A DNA stretch of 64,000 bases from Planctellipticum sp942493135 (GTDB lineage: Bacteria > Planctomycetota > Planctomycetia > Planctomycetales > Planctomycetaceae). Numbering within the stretch: position 1 is the stretch's first letter; each line of letters starts with the position of its first letter. The stretch spans positions 6,696,001 to 6,760,000 of the forward strand of contig OW818684.1 in the NCBI GenBank assembly GCA_942493135.1, given 5' to 3'. A program made the position numbers and the translations under genes. The notes under the pieces were generated by a model. It was given only the letters and a program-made list of their open reading frames with translations. It did no database searches and was not told the DNA's origin. Below are positions 1-7,748 of this stretch, one piece after another.

Positions 1-900
1 GCGGCGCCCGTCGATCTGCTGATCCGGGGAGAAACCGGAGCGGGTAAAGAACTGGTGGCGCGCGAGCTGCACCGGTGCAGTCCGCGCAGCAGCGGGCCGT
101 TTGTGGCGGTCAACACAGCCGCGCTGCCGGAGTCGCTGCTGGAGAGCGAGCTGTTCGGTCACGTGAAGGGGGCCTTCACCGGCGCGGAACGGGACCGCGA
201 GGGGGTGTTTCGACGGGCGCAAGGAGGAACTCTGTTTCTGGACGAGGTCGGCGATCTGCCGCTGGTCGCTCAGGCCAAGCTGCTCCGCGCACTGCAGGAG
301 CGGCAGATTACGCCCGTCGGCTCCGAGCGTTCGATCGCCGTTGACGTCCGTGTGGTCAGCGCAACGCATCAGCCGCTGGAAGATCTGATCGCCGACGGCC
401 GGTTCCGGCAGGATTTGTACTATCGCCTGCGCGGTTTTGAAATCCCGCTGCCTCCTCTGCGCTCCCGGCGGGAGGACATTCTGGTCCTGGCCGCGCACTT
501 CGCCGAACGGGCGGCTGTGGCCGCTGGCCGCGCGGTTCCCGAATTGACCCGTGATGCGATCGACGCCCTGCTGTCGCACGACTGGCCTGGCAATGTCCGG
601 GAACTCGAGCACGCGCTGCGGGCGGCTGTGTCGATGTTGACCGGAGAAGTCCTGCATGCGCGCGACCTGGGGCTGGCACCGCCGACGGTTCCCGTGGCCG
701 AAGAGCTGTTTGCACCGTATTTCGCGATGCCGTTCGCAGAGGCCAAAACCCGACTCGTCGAGGCCTTCGAACGGGCGATGCTGACGCGTGCGTTGGAAGA
801 GAGCCAGGGAAATCTCAGCGCGGCCGCCCGCACTCTGGGAATGCATCGCCAGAGTCTGCAGCAGAAGCTGGAGCAGCTCGGGCTCAGGCCGGAGCGATAG
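1..900 (+). CDS. Sigma-54-dependent transcriptional activator, 5'-truncated by the window edge
   Basis: The frame is open from base 1, so the N-terminal part (probably a receiver or sensor domain) lies outside the window. What is seen is the AAA+ domain and the C-terminal DNA-binding domain. The Walker A motif GETGAGKE is at fragment residues 11-18, the sigma-54-contacting loop is GAFTGA, the Walker B is TLFLDEVGDLP, and an arginine-finger region follows. The last ~45 residues (EESQGNLSAAARTLGMHR) form a Fis-type helix-turn-helix. Family knowledge: NtrC-type proteins hydrolyse ATP to open sigma-54 promoters. The target genes cannot be told. It converges on the LeuA-like gene with a 27-base gap. 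Confidence 0.93.
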   Translation, partial: AAPVDLLIRGETGAGKELVARELHRCSPRSSGPFVAVNTAALPESLLESELFGHVKGAFTGAERDREGVFRRAQGGTLFLDEVGDLPLVAQAKLLRALQERQITPVGSERSIAVDVRVVSATHQPLEDLIADGRFRQDLYYRLRGFEIPLPPLRSRREDILVLAAHFAERAAVAAGRAVPELTRDAIDALLSHDWPGNVRELEHALRAAVSMLTGEVLHARDLGLAPPTVPVAEELFAPYFAMPFAEAKTRLVEAFERAMLTRALEESQGNLSAAARTLGMHRQSLQQKLEQLGLRPER

Positions 901-927
901 GCAGCCTCAATTGCGGCGCCCGATGAT

Positions 928-2154
928 TCAGGCGGATCGTCGTGCGCTGGACCATGTCTGCAGCGTGACATCGTCAACGAGCGCGCCCTTCGGAGCCAGC
1001 TTGAGCTGGTCGAGAACGCCGCTGACCGAGGCGTCATCGGCGGAAAGGCCGAGCTGTTCGAGTCGGTGGGCGACCGCACGGCGACCGCTGTGGCGGCCGA
1101 GGATCAGCCGGATCGGGCCGCCGCCGACGAGCTCGGGACGGAACGGGAGATACGTATCGGGGTGTTTGAGCAACCCATCCTGATGGATGCCGGCTTCGGT
1201 CGCGAAAACGGTTTCGCCGGCGACCGGCTTGTTGAGCGGGAGCGGGCAGCCGGTCAGCTCCGCCACGAGCCGGCAGAGCGGGACGAGTTTCGTCGTATCG
1301 ATCCGCATGGTCCGCCCGTACTGGTCGGGATGCAGTTTGAGGGCCATCGCGACTTCTTCGAGGGACGCATTCCCCGCCCGCTCGCCGATGCCGTTGATGG
1401 TGCACTGCACCACATGAGCGCCTTCCGCGATGCAGGCCAGCGTGTTCGCCACCGCCAGACCGAGGTCGTTGTGGAAGTGAACCGCGATCAGCGCCCGCTC
1501 GATGGAAGGGACGCCGTCCTGAATGGCCCGAAGGTAGTCGCGGGACTTCTCGGGAGTGAGGCAGCCGACGGTGTCGGGAAATCCAACCGTGGTGGCGCCC
1601 GCTTCGATGGCAGTCTGATAGCAACGGCAGAGGAACGGAAGCTCGGTTCGGCTGGCGTCTTCCGGAGAGAATGCCACGATATCGAACTTCGAGGCGGCGT
1701 AACCGACCGTGTCGGAGATCAGCGAGAGAATCTCCGCCTCGGACTTCTGCAGTTTGTACTGGCGGTGCAGGGGGCTGGTGCCGACGAAGAGGCTGACCCC
1801 GCGCTTGTGCTTCGGCTGTCCGTCGAGGGCGGCTTCGGCGGCGTCGACGTCGCTCCGGACAGTCCGGCACAGCGCTGTCAGGACCGGTCGTTTGACCACG
1901 CCGACCATCTTGCGGATGGCGGCGGAGTCCTGCTCGCTCGATGCGGGGAAGCCTGCATCGAGCGAATGGACGCCCAGCTCTTCGAGGGCCAATGCGATGC
2001 GGAGCTTGTCGTCAGGCTCCAGCGTGGCGCCTGGCATCTGTTCGCCGTCGCGGAGCGTGGTGTCGCTGAAGAGCACCGCCCCGGAATGGCGATGATGGCG
2101 GATCACCAGCGGCTTGACCACCTGCCCGATCCGCCGCATCACGCCCCACCGCAT
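928..2154 (-). CDS. LeuA-like alpha-acyl-CoA carboxylate synthase (2-isopropylmalate/homocitrate synthase family), no regulatory domain
   Basis: This is a TIM-barrel HMGL-like enzyme condensing acetyl-CoA with a 2-oxo acid. Visible motifs are DTTLRDGEQMPG near the N-terminus, the metal-binding HFHNDLGLAVANT, GIGERAGNASLEEVAMAL, and the C-terminal linker with GIHQDGLLKHPDTY and LGRHSGR. At about 408 residues it lacks the ~100-residue LeuA allosteric domain found in full-length 2-isopropylmalate synthases (~510 aa). It may therefore be a feedback-insensitive paralogue, a homocitrate synthase or a citramalate synthase; sequence reading alone does not settle the substrate. ATG at 2154 is preceded by a GGAAGAG-type ribosome site; a GTG one codon upstream is possible. 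It lies 65 bases downstream of the thioredoxin-like gene on the same strand, so the two may be co-transcribed. Confidence 0.85.
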   Translation of the reverse strand: MRWGVMRRIGQVVKPLVIRHHRHSGAVLFSDTTLRDGEQMPGATLEPDDKLRIALALEELGVHSLDAGFPASSEQDSAAIRKMVGVVKRPVLTALCRTVRSDVDAAEAALDGQPKHKRGVSLFVGTSPLHRQYKLQKSEAEILSLISDTVGYAASKFDIVAFSPEDASRTELPFLCRCYQTAIEAGATTVGFPDTVGCLTPEKSRDYLRAIQDGVPSIERALIAVHFHNDLGLAVANTLACIAEGAHVVQCTINGIGERAGNASLEEVAMALKLHPDQYGRTMRIDTTKLVPLCRLVAELTGCPLPLNKPVAGETVFATEAGIHQDGLLKHPDTYLPFRPELVGGGPIRLILGRHSGRRAVAHRLEQLGLSADDASVSGVLDQLKLAPKGALVDDVTLQTWSSARRSA

Positions 2155-2219
2155 CACGTCTCTTCCTTCTTCTCTTCACGATCCATCACCCACTATCCAC
2201 CATCCACTTCTTCTCCCCC

Positions 2220-4127
2220 TCACTTGAGCAGCCCGGGCAACTGCAGCTTCAAATCCTGGACGCTGGTGTTCCGGCTTTCGACGATCCCCTGTGCGTTCAC
2301 CAGGAACATGGTCGGGAGGGAGATGACGCCGTATTGAATTGCAGCGGGACTCTCCAGGCCTTTCCCTTCGTAGATGTGGGGCCAGGGGACTTTGTGGGTC
2401 TGGATGTACTCGGCGACCGGCGGCAGATCCATGTCGAGACAGACGCCGACGATTTCGAATCCCTTGGACTTATACGCCTGGTAGAGCTGCCGCAGTTCGG
2501 GAAGATCCTCGGTGCACGGAACACAGTTGGTCGCCCAGTAGATGACCAGCACGGTCTTGCCGCGGAGTTTCGCGATGTCGAGAGTTCCCTCGCCCAGCAT
2601 CGGGCCGGACAGCGCGAACGACTTCCCCTTCAATTCCAGCCGACGAATTGCGCCGGTTGCACGGCGAACGGCCGACGAATCGGCCTTCAGAGACGCCAGA
2701 CGACGGTACCAGTCGAGGGCTTCTTTCGTGCGATTGTTGAACTCCTCCGTGACGGCGAGCTGCAGCATGGCGTCCGGCGCGTCTTCGGATTCGGGATACT
2801 TCTTGACGAACGCCGCCAGCGATTCCAGCCACTGCTTCTGCAGTTCGGTCCGCTTCTCGGTCTCCTGCACCGCCATGATCTGCAGCGTATACTCCGACTG
2901 CAGGACACGAAATTCCGCGTAGGCGACCAGAGCCGACTCGGGGCTCGACTTCCGCAGATCGGTTTCGAGTTTCTTGAGCTGCGAGAGCCCCTCGATATCG
3001 CTTCCCGTCTGCACGGCTGCCGCCAGACCATCAATGAGCTGCCGGAGCCACATCTCCTTTTCTTCGACGCCGTCGGCCTGGTTGTAGAGGCCGAGGATCA
3101 GTTCGGCCCGGCGGGCGTTGTACTTCGCGACGTCTTCCCGCTTGGAACCCGGCTGCGGCTGGGCGTCGTCCAGCTTCTGCAGATCGGCGAGCAGCTTCTG
3201 CATCTCGGGCGACGGGGCGGCCCCACCCGTCGGGGCTCCGGCTGCCAGGGCGGGTTGCATCAGAATACCGCCGGCGGCAATCGTCTCGGTCCCTTCGATG
3301 GGGAGCGGTGCCTGGGTCAGTTTCCAGACATCGCCCACGAGCACCATCTCGCCGAGCTGCACCAGCCCGGACGCGCCGCCGTTCTCGACAATGACCATTG
3401 CGTTTTCGTAGACGAGCAGGTCTTTGCCGGCTCGTTCGTCGTCGGCAGGGATCAGGCTGGGCATCTGGGCATCGAAGCGCATCCACTTCGTCCCGGCGCC
3501 GAGGAGCTTCGACTTGCTGGCGGAGATCGTTTTGATCGCTCCGCCCGATGACTCCAGCAGCTTGACGGTCGTCTCGCGGGCGATGCCCAGTGAGCGAAGA
3601 TCTTCCGCGTTGATCATCAGGCTCTGCAGGGTCGGCATGTCTCCCGCCGCGATGGCGTTGATCGCTTCCCGGGAGGCCTCGGCAGCGGAAAGCTGCTTCC
3701 ACTGATCGATCCGGCCGTCCTCGTTCGTATCGAGCCCCCAGCGGCTGCCGGCGAAGTTGACCCAGCGGCACTGGTCGGGCTTGTTGTTCTTGTTCGTGTC
3801 GATGTCGCGGAAGACTTCCATGCCGAGGTTGTAGTACCGCCACTGATCGACCGAACCGTCGCCGTCGGTATCGACAAACCGGCGAACGACCTGCCCGCCG
3901 GGCCCGAAGACGACCCAGCCGGAGACTTTTCCGCGGCGTTCGACGTCAACTTTGCACTTGGCGTAGTCGGCGACCGCAGGATTCTCGCAATCGACGTCCT
4001 TCTGGGACGGCTTGTAGGCGAAGACCGTGGCCAGAGGCGGCGTGTCCGCAGCTCCGGCGAATCCGGCCGTTCCACAGCATCCGACGACGGCAAGTCCGAA
4101 TTGCCACCAGCGCCTTCGACTGGACAT
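2220..4127 (-). CDS. Secreted TlpA/ResA-type thioredoxin-fold protein with calcium-loop-like repeats
   Basis: About 635 residues. The start at 4127 is chosen because GGAGGG stands just upstream and an Arg-rich, hydrophobic signal peptide follows (MSSRRRWWQFGLAVVG). Residues ~85-150 hold three Asp-rich loops (DTDGDGSVD, DTNKNNKPD, DTNEDGRID) resembling EF-hand or dockerin calcium loops, each followed by aromatic QW/RW residues. A helical, tetratricopeptide-like middle (with a Pro/Ala-rich linker near 330) leads to a C-terminal redoxin domain: KTVLVIYWATNCVPC with the CxxC pair, then a cis-Pro region at SLPTMFL. Family knowledge: TlpA/ResA proteins exchange thiols and disulfides outside the cytoplasm. 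The joining of calcium-like loops with a redoxin is unusual. Function in planctomycetes is unknown to me. Confidence 0.85.
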   Translation of the reverse strand: MSSRRRWWQFGLAVVGCCGTAGFAGAADTPPLATVFAYKPSQKDVDCENPAVADYAKCKVDVERRGKVSGWVVFGPGGQVVRRFVDTDGDGSVDQWRYYNLGMEVFRDIDTNKNNKPDQCRWVNFAGSRWGLDTNEDGRIDQWKQLSAAEASREAINAIAAGDMPTLQSLMINAEDLRSLGIARETTVKLLESSGGAIKTISASKSKLLGAGTKWMRFDAQMPSLIPADDERAGKDLLVYENAMVIVENGGASGLVQLGEMVLVGDVWKLTQAPLPIEGTETIAAGGILMQPALAAGAPTGGAAPSPEMQKLLADLQKLDDAQPQPGSKREDVAKYNARRAELILGLYNQADGVEEKEMWLRQLIDGLAAAVQTGSDIEGLSQLKKLETDLRKSSPESALVAYAEFRVLQSEYTLQIMAVQETEKRTELQKQWLESLAAFVKKYPESEDAPDAMLQLAVTEEFNNRTKEALDWYRRLASLKADSSAVRRATGAIRRLELKGKSFALSGPMLGEGTLDIAKLRGKTVLVIYWATNCVPCTEDLPELRQLYQAYKSKGFEIVGVCLDMDLPPVAEYIQTHKVPWPHIYEGKGLESPAAIQYGVISLPTMFLVNAQGIVESRNTSVQDLKLQLPGLLK

Positions 4128-4444
4128 TCCCACCCCTCCCTGGTCAGGTCGCGTCACACAAACTCGCAGCTCCGTCGTCCCTCCGCGGCGTGAAATCACC
4201 CCCGGGAACGACGGAAGTACTCCGTCAGGCAGGTTTTCTAGCGAACCGGGCGGGGTCCGTCACGGTCAGTTTCACGAGAATCCGCGAAATTCGCCGCCGA
4301 GATGACCGAACTGCCAAAAAAAACACCGGTCAGAATTGGCAAATCGGGGGGACTCATTATACTTCGCCTGATCGCAGGGACGCACCGCCTGCGTCGCAAG
4401 TCGTGACGCGACTGGTTTGTCCGTCGTCAGCACGCTGCGAACAT
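4128..4444. other. Intergenic region upstream of the TlpA-like gene and the tRNA
   Basis: No convincing gene is seen. It carries the leader of the minus-strand thioredoxin-like gene and, on the plus strand, the promoter of tRNA-Gln described separately. An A-tract stands around 4315-4323. Confidence 0.6.
4336..4363 (+). promoter_or_regulatory. Sigma-70-like promoter for tRNA-Gln
   Basis: A -35 box TTGGCA (4336-4341), a 16-base spacer and a -10 box TATACT (4358-4363) lie about 80 bases upstream of the tRNA. The match to housekeeping consensus is good and the only gene it can serve on this strand is the tRNA. No start site was measured. Confidence 0.6.
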
Positions 4445-4515
4445 TGCCCGATGGTGTAACGGTAGCACGAGTGACTCTGGATCACTTAGTTCAGGTTCAA
4501 ATCCTGGTCGGGCAA
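4445..4515 (+). tRNA. tRNA-Gln (anticodon CTG)
   Basis: The cloverleaf was folded by eye. Acceptor arms TGCCCGA (4445-4451) and TCGGGCA (4508-4514) pair fully. The anticodon stem AGTGA/TCACT encloses the seven-base loop CTCTGGA, giving anticodon CTG (reads CAG, glutamine). The T arm is TCAGG-TTCAAAT-CCTGG. CCA is not encoded. A promoter lies upstream and a strong terminator follows nine bases downstream. Phage remnants lie immediately beyond, which fits use of this tRNA as an integration site, although no second attachment copy was found in the window. Confidence 0.95.
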
Positions 4516-4523
4516 CTTGATTT

Positions 4524-4562
4524 AACCCGCTGATGCAGCACGAGTTGCATCAGCGGGTTTTT
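4524..4562 (+). terminator. Rho-independent terminator of tRNA-Gln
   Basis: A perfect 14-bp inverted repeat (left arm 4524-4537, right arm 4546-4559) with an eight-base loop is followed by a run of five T (4558-4562). It directly follows the tRNA. Confidence 0.88.
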
Positions 4563-4582
4563 CGTTGGCAGCGCCGGCGCGT

Positions 4583-4882
4583 TCAGGGTCGACCGCCATT
4601 TGGCAGCGATCTTCGGATCTTGCTGCCTGGAGGGCATTCTGCCGCACGGCGGATGGCCCAGCCGAGCAGCGCGAAGTTGCGTGCCAGGTCGCGGGTCTGC
4701 GTGAGCAGCTTCCGCCGCTTCTGCACCGGCAGCTCGTCGTCCTCGCTGCGAGTGACGCCGGACGGGGCGCGGCGTTTCCCCTCGCCGGTGTCGACGGCGT
4801 CATAGCCGAACGCCTGCCGCGCCTGACGCAGGCCGGCGTCGAACAGGCCGGACGCACTCTGCCAGAGTCCGGAAGCGTTCAT
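4583..4882 (-). pseudogene. Truncated phage portal protein (lambda-family N-terminus), prophage remnant
   Basis: About 99 residues. The first ~80 resemble the start of lambda-family portal proteins: the FGYDAVDTGE segment, then a basic, Asp-rich stretch and KRRKLLTQTRDLARNFALLG with WAIRR after it. Full portals are about 500 residues, so the body is missing; the sequence leaves the family right after WAIRR and stops 20 residues later. ATG at 4882 overlaps the TGA of the gpW-like gene (ATGA), the translational coupling expected in a phage head module. I infer a deletion that fused the portal start to tRNA-flanking DNA. Confidence 0.65.
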
Positions 4883-5079
4883 GGCCCCTCCATCGTGAGG
4901 GAGCGGATGAACGGCCGCTTGCCGGTCTCGCGGGCGGCCTGGGCCTTCCAACGCTGGTACTGCTGCTGCAGGTCGGCGTAACTGACCGTCTGGCCGCCGA
5001 ACGCGACGGTCTGGACGCCGACGTTCTCACGCAGCAGCGTTTCGAGCTGGGCCACCATCTCTTCGGCGAACGTGGGCAT
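4879..5079 (-). CDS. gpW-like phage head-to-tail joining protein (prophage remnant)
   Basis: A 66-residue protein beginning MPTFAEEMVAQLETLLREN, then GVQTVAFGGQTVSYADLQ and a basic amphipathic end. Length, the VSYADL element and position directly before a portal start match the lambda gpW family, which closes the capsid before tail joining. An AAGGT-type site precedes the start. No terminase or other head gene is left upstream on this strand; the DNA beyond 5100 belongs to the lower-GC island. It may still be translated but has no partner, so it is probably non-functional. Confidence 0.6.
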   Translation of the reverse strand: MPTFAEEMVAQLETLLRENVGVQTVAFGGQTVSYADLQQQYQRWKAQAARETGKRPFIRSLTMEGP

Positions 5080-5451
5080 CGCGACCTTCCTGCAGGCAGG
5101 GGACGCGATTCAGGTTCGTGCAGGTAACCGGGACTGAGAAGGGCGTTCTGAAGAGTGGAAACAGAAACAATAGCCGAGATGGGGCTATTTTACCAAACAC
5201 GACGCCACGAAGCCTGCGCTGTTAGACACATGTCGCGATCGGTCACACTCAAGATCGACTCTCGCACACACCGCTCGTCGAGAAACCCTCCCCATGTCTA
5301 TGAAGCCACCTGCAACACCCTTGCACTCAATAAACAACTGGAGGTGCTTCGACCAACCATGTCTCGGCTAAAGCCAGCACACCACGCCATCTCGCCGCCG
5401 AACTGTCCCCTCCGCTACTTCTGTCACACTTGAATCAACTACTCTCTGAAC
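5080..5451. other. Gene-poor stretch in the island
   Basis: No gene is supported here. One open frame (5155-5433, plus) has no recognisable domain and no ribosome site, and base composition is clearly lower in GC than the flanks. It separates the phage remnant from the protease-transferase gene and probably includes that gene's 3' untranslated end. Confidence 0.5.
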
Positions 5452-7092
5452 TCATCGCCTTGGCGGTTGATACCGTCGCGCCGGCGCAAATGCACTTACA
5501 ATCGCTACGAAGTACTTTACGATTACTGCCTTAACAACAGTCTTCGCGTCTAGAAACAAAGAAGCGTTCCGCATGTAAAATAAATCATCGCGTAAACGTC
5601 GCTCGATCCCGGCGATGTCCGCATCAAACGCCGGCGGGCCCGAGTGAAAGCTCATGATACCAGGCCGCACTCCAACTCGCTTCTCAAATCCGACCACTCG
5701 CCTCTCGATGGCGGCGGCAATCTCAGGCCGTTCAGGTCGAGGTCCGACGATCGCCATGTCTCCGCGAACAACGTTCAGAAGCTGCGGCAATTCATCCCAT
5801 CCATTATTCCTCAGAAAACGCCCAAACCGCGTGACGCGAGGATCATCGCGTCCCGACCACACCGGGCCTGTCTCCTTCTCAGCATTCGTTACCATTGTGC
5901 GCAACTTTATGATCTTGAAGATGCGACCGTTCTTGCCAAGTCGGCTCTGCACAAAAAACGCGGATCCCCTTGAAGTCAGCTTGACTACGATAGCAAGCAC
6001 AGTGATAAGCGGCGCCAACACCACCAGCAACACACTCGCAACAGCACACTCGATGAAAGGTTTGAACCGAAAGTACCGCGATATTTCAATGGCTTCAGGC
6101 GATTGCATTTCGGGTGAAAAGGTTCCGAGACGCGCGCCAATTATGCGCATGCCGCTTGTAGGCAGATCGCCTGCATTGATGGCTTCAACTATATCTGCTG
6201 CAACGGTTTCTGCCTCCTCGCCAGAAACATGAAAACCAACAATAGTACTTCCGCGGCGGATATAGCTCACGGTAATCCTCACATCAGAGTGATCGCGGAG
6301 ATAGTGTATCAGACGCTGCAGGTATAAGGCGTCGTCATCGCTGAACGACAGTTCGTCGGCGTCGACGATTACTTCAAAAAGCGATCCTCTTTGATCGACT
6401 GCAATATCAGTGATCAACACTGAAGTGTTTGCGTATGCTGGTTGCGAATGATTGTCGAAAGAGCTGTCTGGCATTTGTTCTGTATCGCCGTGTTTCGGTA
6501 CGCAACAGACAGTCTCGATGTGCTGGCTCGGTATCATGTAACCAACTCGCTCGCGAACTCTGGCGAGGATTCCATAGGTGCGCCGCCCATTCAGGGACAG
6601 GAGGGGAGTCCCACTGAAACCTGGCTCCAGGTAAGGGCCAGACGGGTCGACGTGGTCTAATTGAAGCCAATTACCGATGACCGGAAGGGATATGGCTCCG
6701 CGCCACCAGCTTCCTAACTTGGAGCCTCCCGGAATTCCGAAGGCTCGTACTGGTTCATCGATTCGCGGAAACGCGAATCGAGGTTGATCGACAGCTTGGT
6801 TAGCGGGTTGGCTCAGCGTGAGTAAAGCTAGGTCTTGTTTTACGTGACCGTCATTGGGCGGAGCCCAAGTTGTTACTTCTGCTGTTACAGATGTTTCGGA
6901 AGTAGCGAATACGAATCGCACGCAGACGGTGTCAGTCGGAAGGGTCTGATTGCTGTGGTCTCGGCCCAATGCGAAATTGACTACATGGGCGCAAGTTACG
7001 ACGTGATGCGGATCTAATAACATTCCCATGCCGACAATCGGCGACGTTGCGGTGCGTGAGATGGCGACGACGGGAGGACTCTTAATCTCCAT
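5452..7092 (-). CDS. Trypsin-like serine protease / alpha-beta linker / bacterial sugar (phosphoglycosyl) transferase fusion
   Basis: 546 residues in three parts. Residues 1-200: a trypsin-fold peptidase with a full triad, His36 (VVTCAHVV), Asp87 (KQDLALL) and Ser160 (EPGFSGTPLL). Residues ~235-325: an alpha/beta segment (DDDALYLQRLIHYL, then IRRGSTIVGFHVS and a helix) resembling the small constant linker domains (EACC1-type) seen in bacterial conflict proteins. Residues ~340-546: a bacterial sugar transferase with a membrane segment at ~347-371, RLGKNGRIFKIIKLRTM, the catalytic Asp433-Glu434 dyad in WDELPQLLN, and GDMAIVGPRPERPE. Family knowledge: such transferases move a sugar-1-phosphate to polyprenyl phosphate in the inner leaflet. 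No signal peptide, so the protease faces the cytoplasm. It overlaps the Trypco1-like gene by 11 bases. Lower GC than the neighbours suggests transfer. Inferred role: an effector that damages or blocks envelope synthesis when its protease module is triggered. Confidence 0.82.
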   Translation of the reverse strand: MEIKSPPVVAISRTATSPIVGMGMLLDPHHVVTCAHVVNFALGRDHSNQTLPTDTVCVRFVFATSETSVTAEVTTWAPPNDGHVKQDLALLTLSQPANQAVDQPRFAFPRIDEPVRAFGIPGGSKLGSWWRGAISLPVIGNWLQLDHVDPSGPYLEPGFSGTPLLSLNGRRTYGILARVRERVGYMIPSQHIETVCCVPKHGDTEQMPDSSFDNHSQPAYANTSVLITDIAVDQRGSLFEVIVDADELSFSDDDALYLQRLIHYLRDHSDVRITVSYIRRGSTIVGFHVSGEEAETVAADIVEAINAGDLPTSGMRIIGARLGTFSPEMQSPEAIEISRYFRFKPFIECAVASVLLVVLAPLITVLAIVVKLTSRGSAFFVQSRLGKNGRIFKIIKLRTMVTNAEKETGPVWSGRDDPRVTRFGRFLRNNGWDELPQLLNVVRGDMAIVGPRPERPEIAAAIERRVVGFEKRVGVRPGIMSFHSGPPAFDADIAGIERRLRDDLFYMRNASLFLDAKTVVKAVIVKYFVAIVSAFAPARRYQPPRR

Positions 7093-7411
7093 TCGTAAGA
7101 GTGGCCTTTCGCTGCCATGTCATCGCGACTTTGAAGTTTCCTTCGGTCGATGCGGCCGCAAAGAAGACGCTTCCCTCCAGCGTGAGTGCGACACCTACCT
7201 CTAGTGTCAGAGAATCAGGCTCCGTATCGGCCAATGCGTCGCGAGCGGCTCTTGCGAGAGGTCGGAGATGCGAGAGAAGTGTTTCTAGAGTGTGGGGCGA
7301 CTTACCTAGGATCGCTGCGGCGCCCGCCGGGCGCTCTTGTGGGCTGGCGTCGCGGATCTCAACTAGGACAGTCTCTCCAGAGTTGGTTGGAACTTCGACA
7401 ATCGCATTCAT
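7082..7411 (-). CDS. Trypco1-like (trypsin-co-occurring domain 1; CU044_2847-type) small protein
   Basis: 109 residues: an N-terminal strand pair (MNAIVEVPTNSGETVLVEI), a central helix (LETLLSHLRPLARAARDAL), then TLEVGVALTLEGSVFF and a C-terminal GNFKVAMTWQR. This order (VEVP...GETVLVEI, helix, VGVALTLEG, FKVAMTW) matches the small proteins that accompany trypsin-like peptidases in predicted NTP-dependent or minimal conflict systems, which I know as Trypco1. It stands first in a two-gene operon, its TAA lying inside the start of the protease-transferase gene (11-base overlap), so the two are probably translated together. Inferred role: partner, sensor adaptor or inhibitor of the protease. Confidence 0.75.
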   Translation of the reverse strand: MNAIVEVPTNSGETVLVEIRDASPQERPAGAAAILGKSPHTLETLLSHLRPLARAARDALADTEPDSLTLEVGVALTLEGSVFFAAASTEGNFKVAMTWQRKATLTNGD

Positions 7412-7748
7412 GGTTCTCTCTGTGTCGAGTGTTGAGTGTGGGGTCTGGAACGTGGCAGTATTGGAGACCTGACTGCGGCTTGGAGTGAGCCGACCATTGC
7501 ATTCCGAGCGTAGTCACAAGGACCGGTGTAGTTGCATTCGCTGACGTAGCCGTCGAAGGAGGCGGTCTGAATTAGACACGGTTGTCTAGCAGTACGTCAA
7601 TGCGCATCTGCCTGCAGGTCGCACACCGCACCCGCCGCCGGACAATGTGCGCGAAAAGCTTCCCCTGCGAGTCGATCCCTCCGAAGTCCATCTCATAGCG
7701 GTTGAAGTACTACCTCGGTCATGGACCGGGCGTCGATCACGCACGGCT
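7412..7748. other. Upstream region of the conflict cassette
   Basis: This should hold the minus-strand promoter of the Trypco1/protease operon, but I see no clear -35/-10 pair. Bases 7427-7450 carry a CACTCAACACTCGACAC-type phrase (minus strand) of a low-complexity kind repeated in other gaps of the window. A 39-codon frame at 7572-7691 (minus, with a CxxC) is unrecognised and not called as a gene. Confidence 0.45.

Noticed and set aside
5155..5433. 92-codon plus-strand frame in the island.
   Set aside because: No ribosome site, no domain, no hydrophobic or helical pattern; treated as non-coding.
7412..7560. A second copy of the tRNA-Gln 3' end as attR of the island.
   Set aside because: No stretch matching the tRNA T-arm/acceptor sequence was found at the right border.
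7572..7691. 39-codon minus-strand frame with CATCRQ.
   Set aside because: Too short, no homology recognised and no ribosome site; maybe a phage remnant but unsupported.
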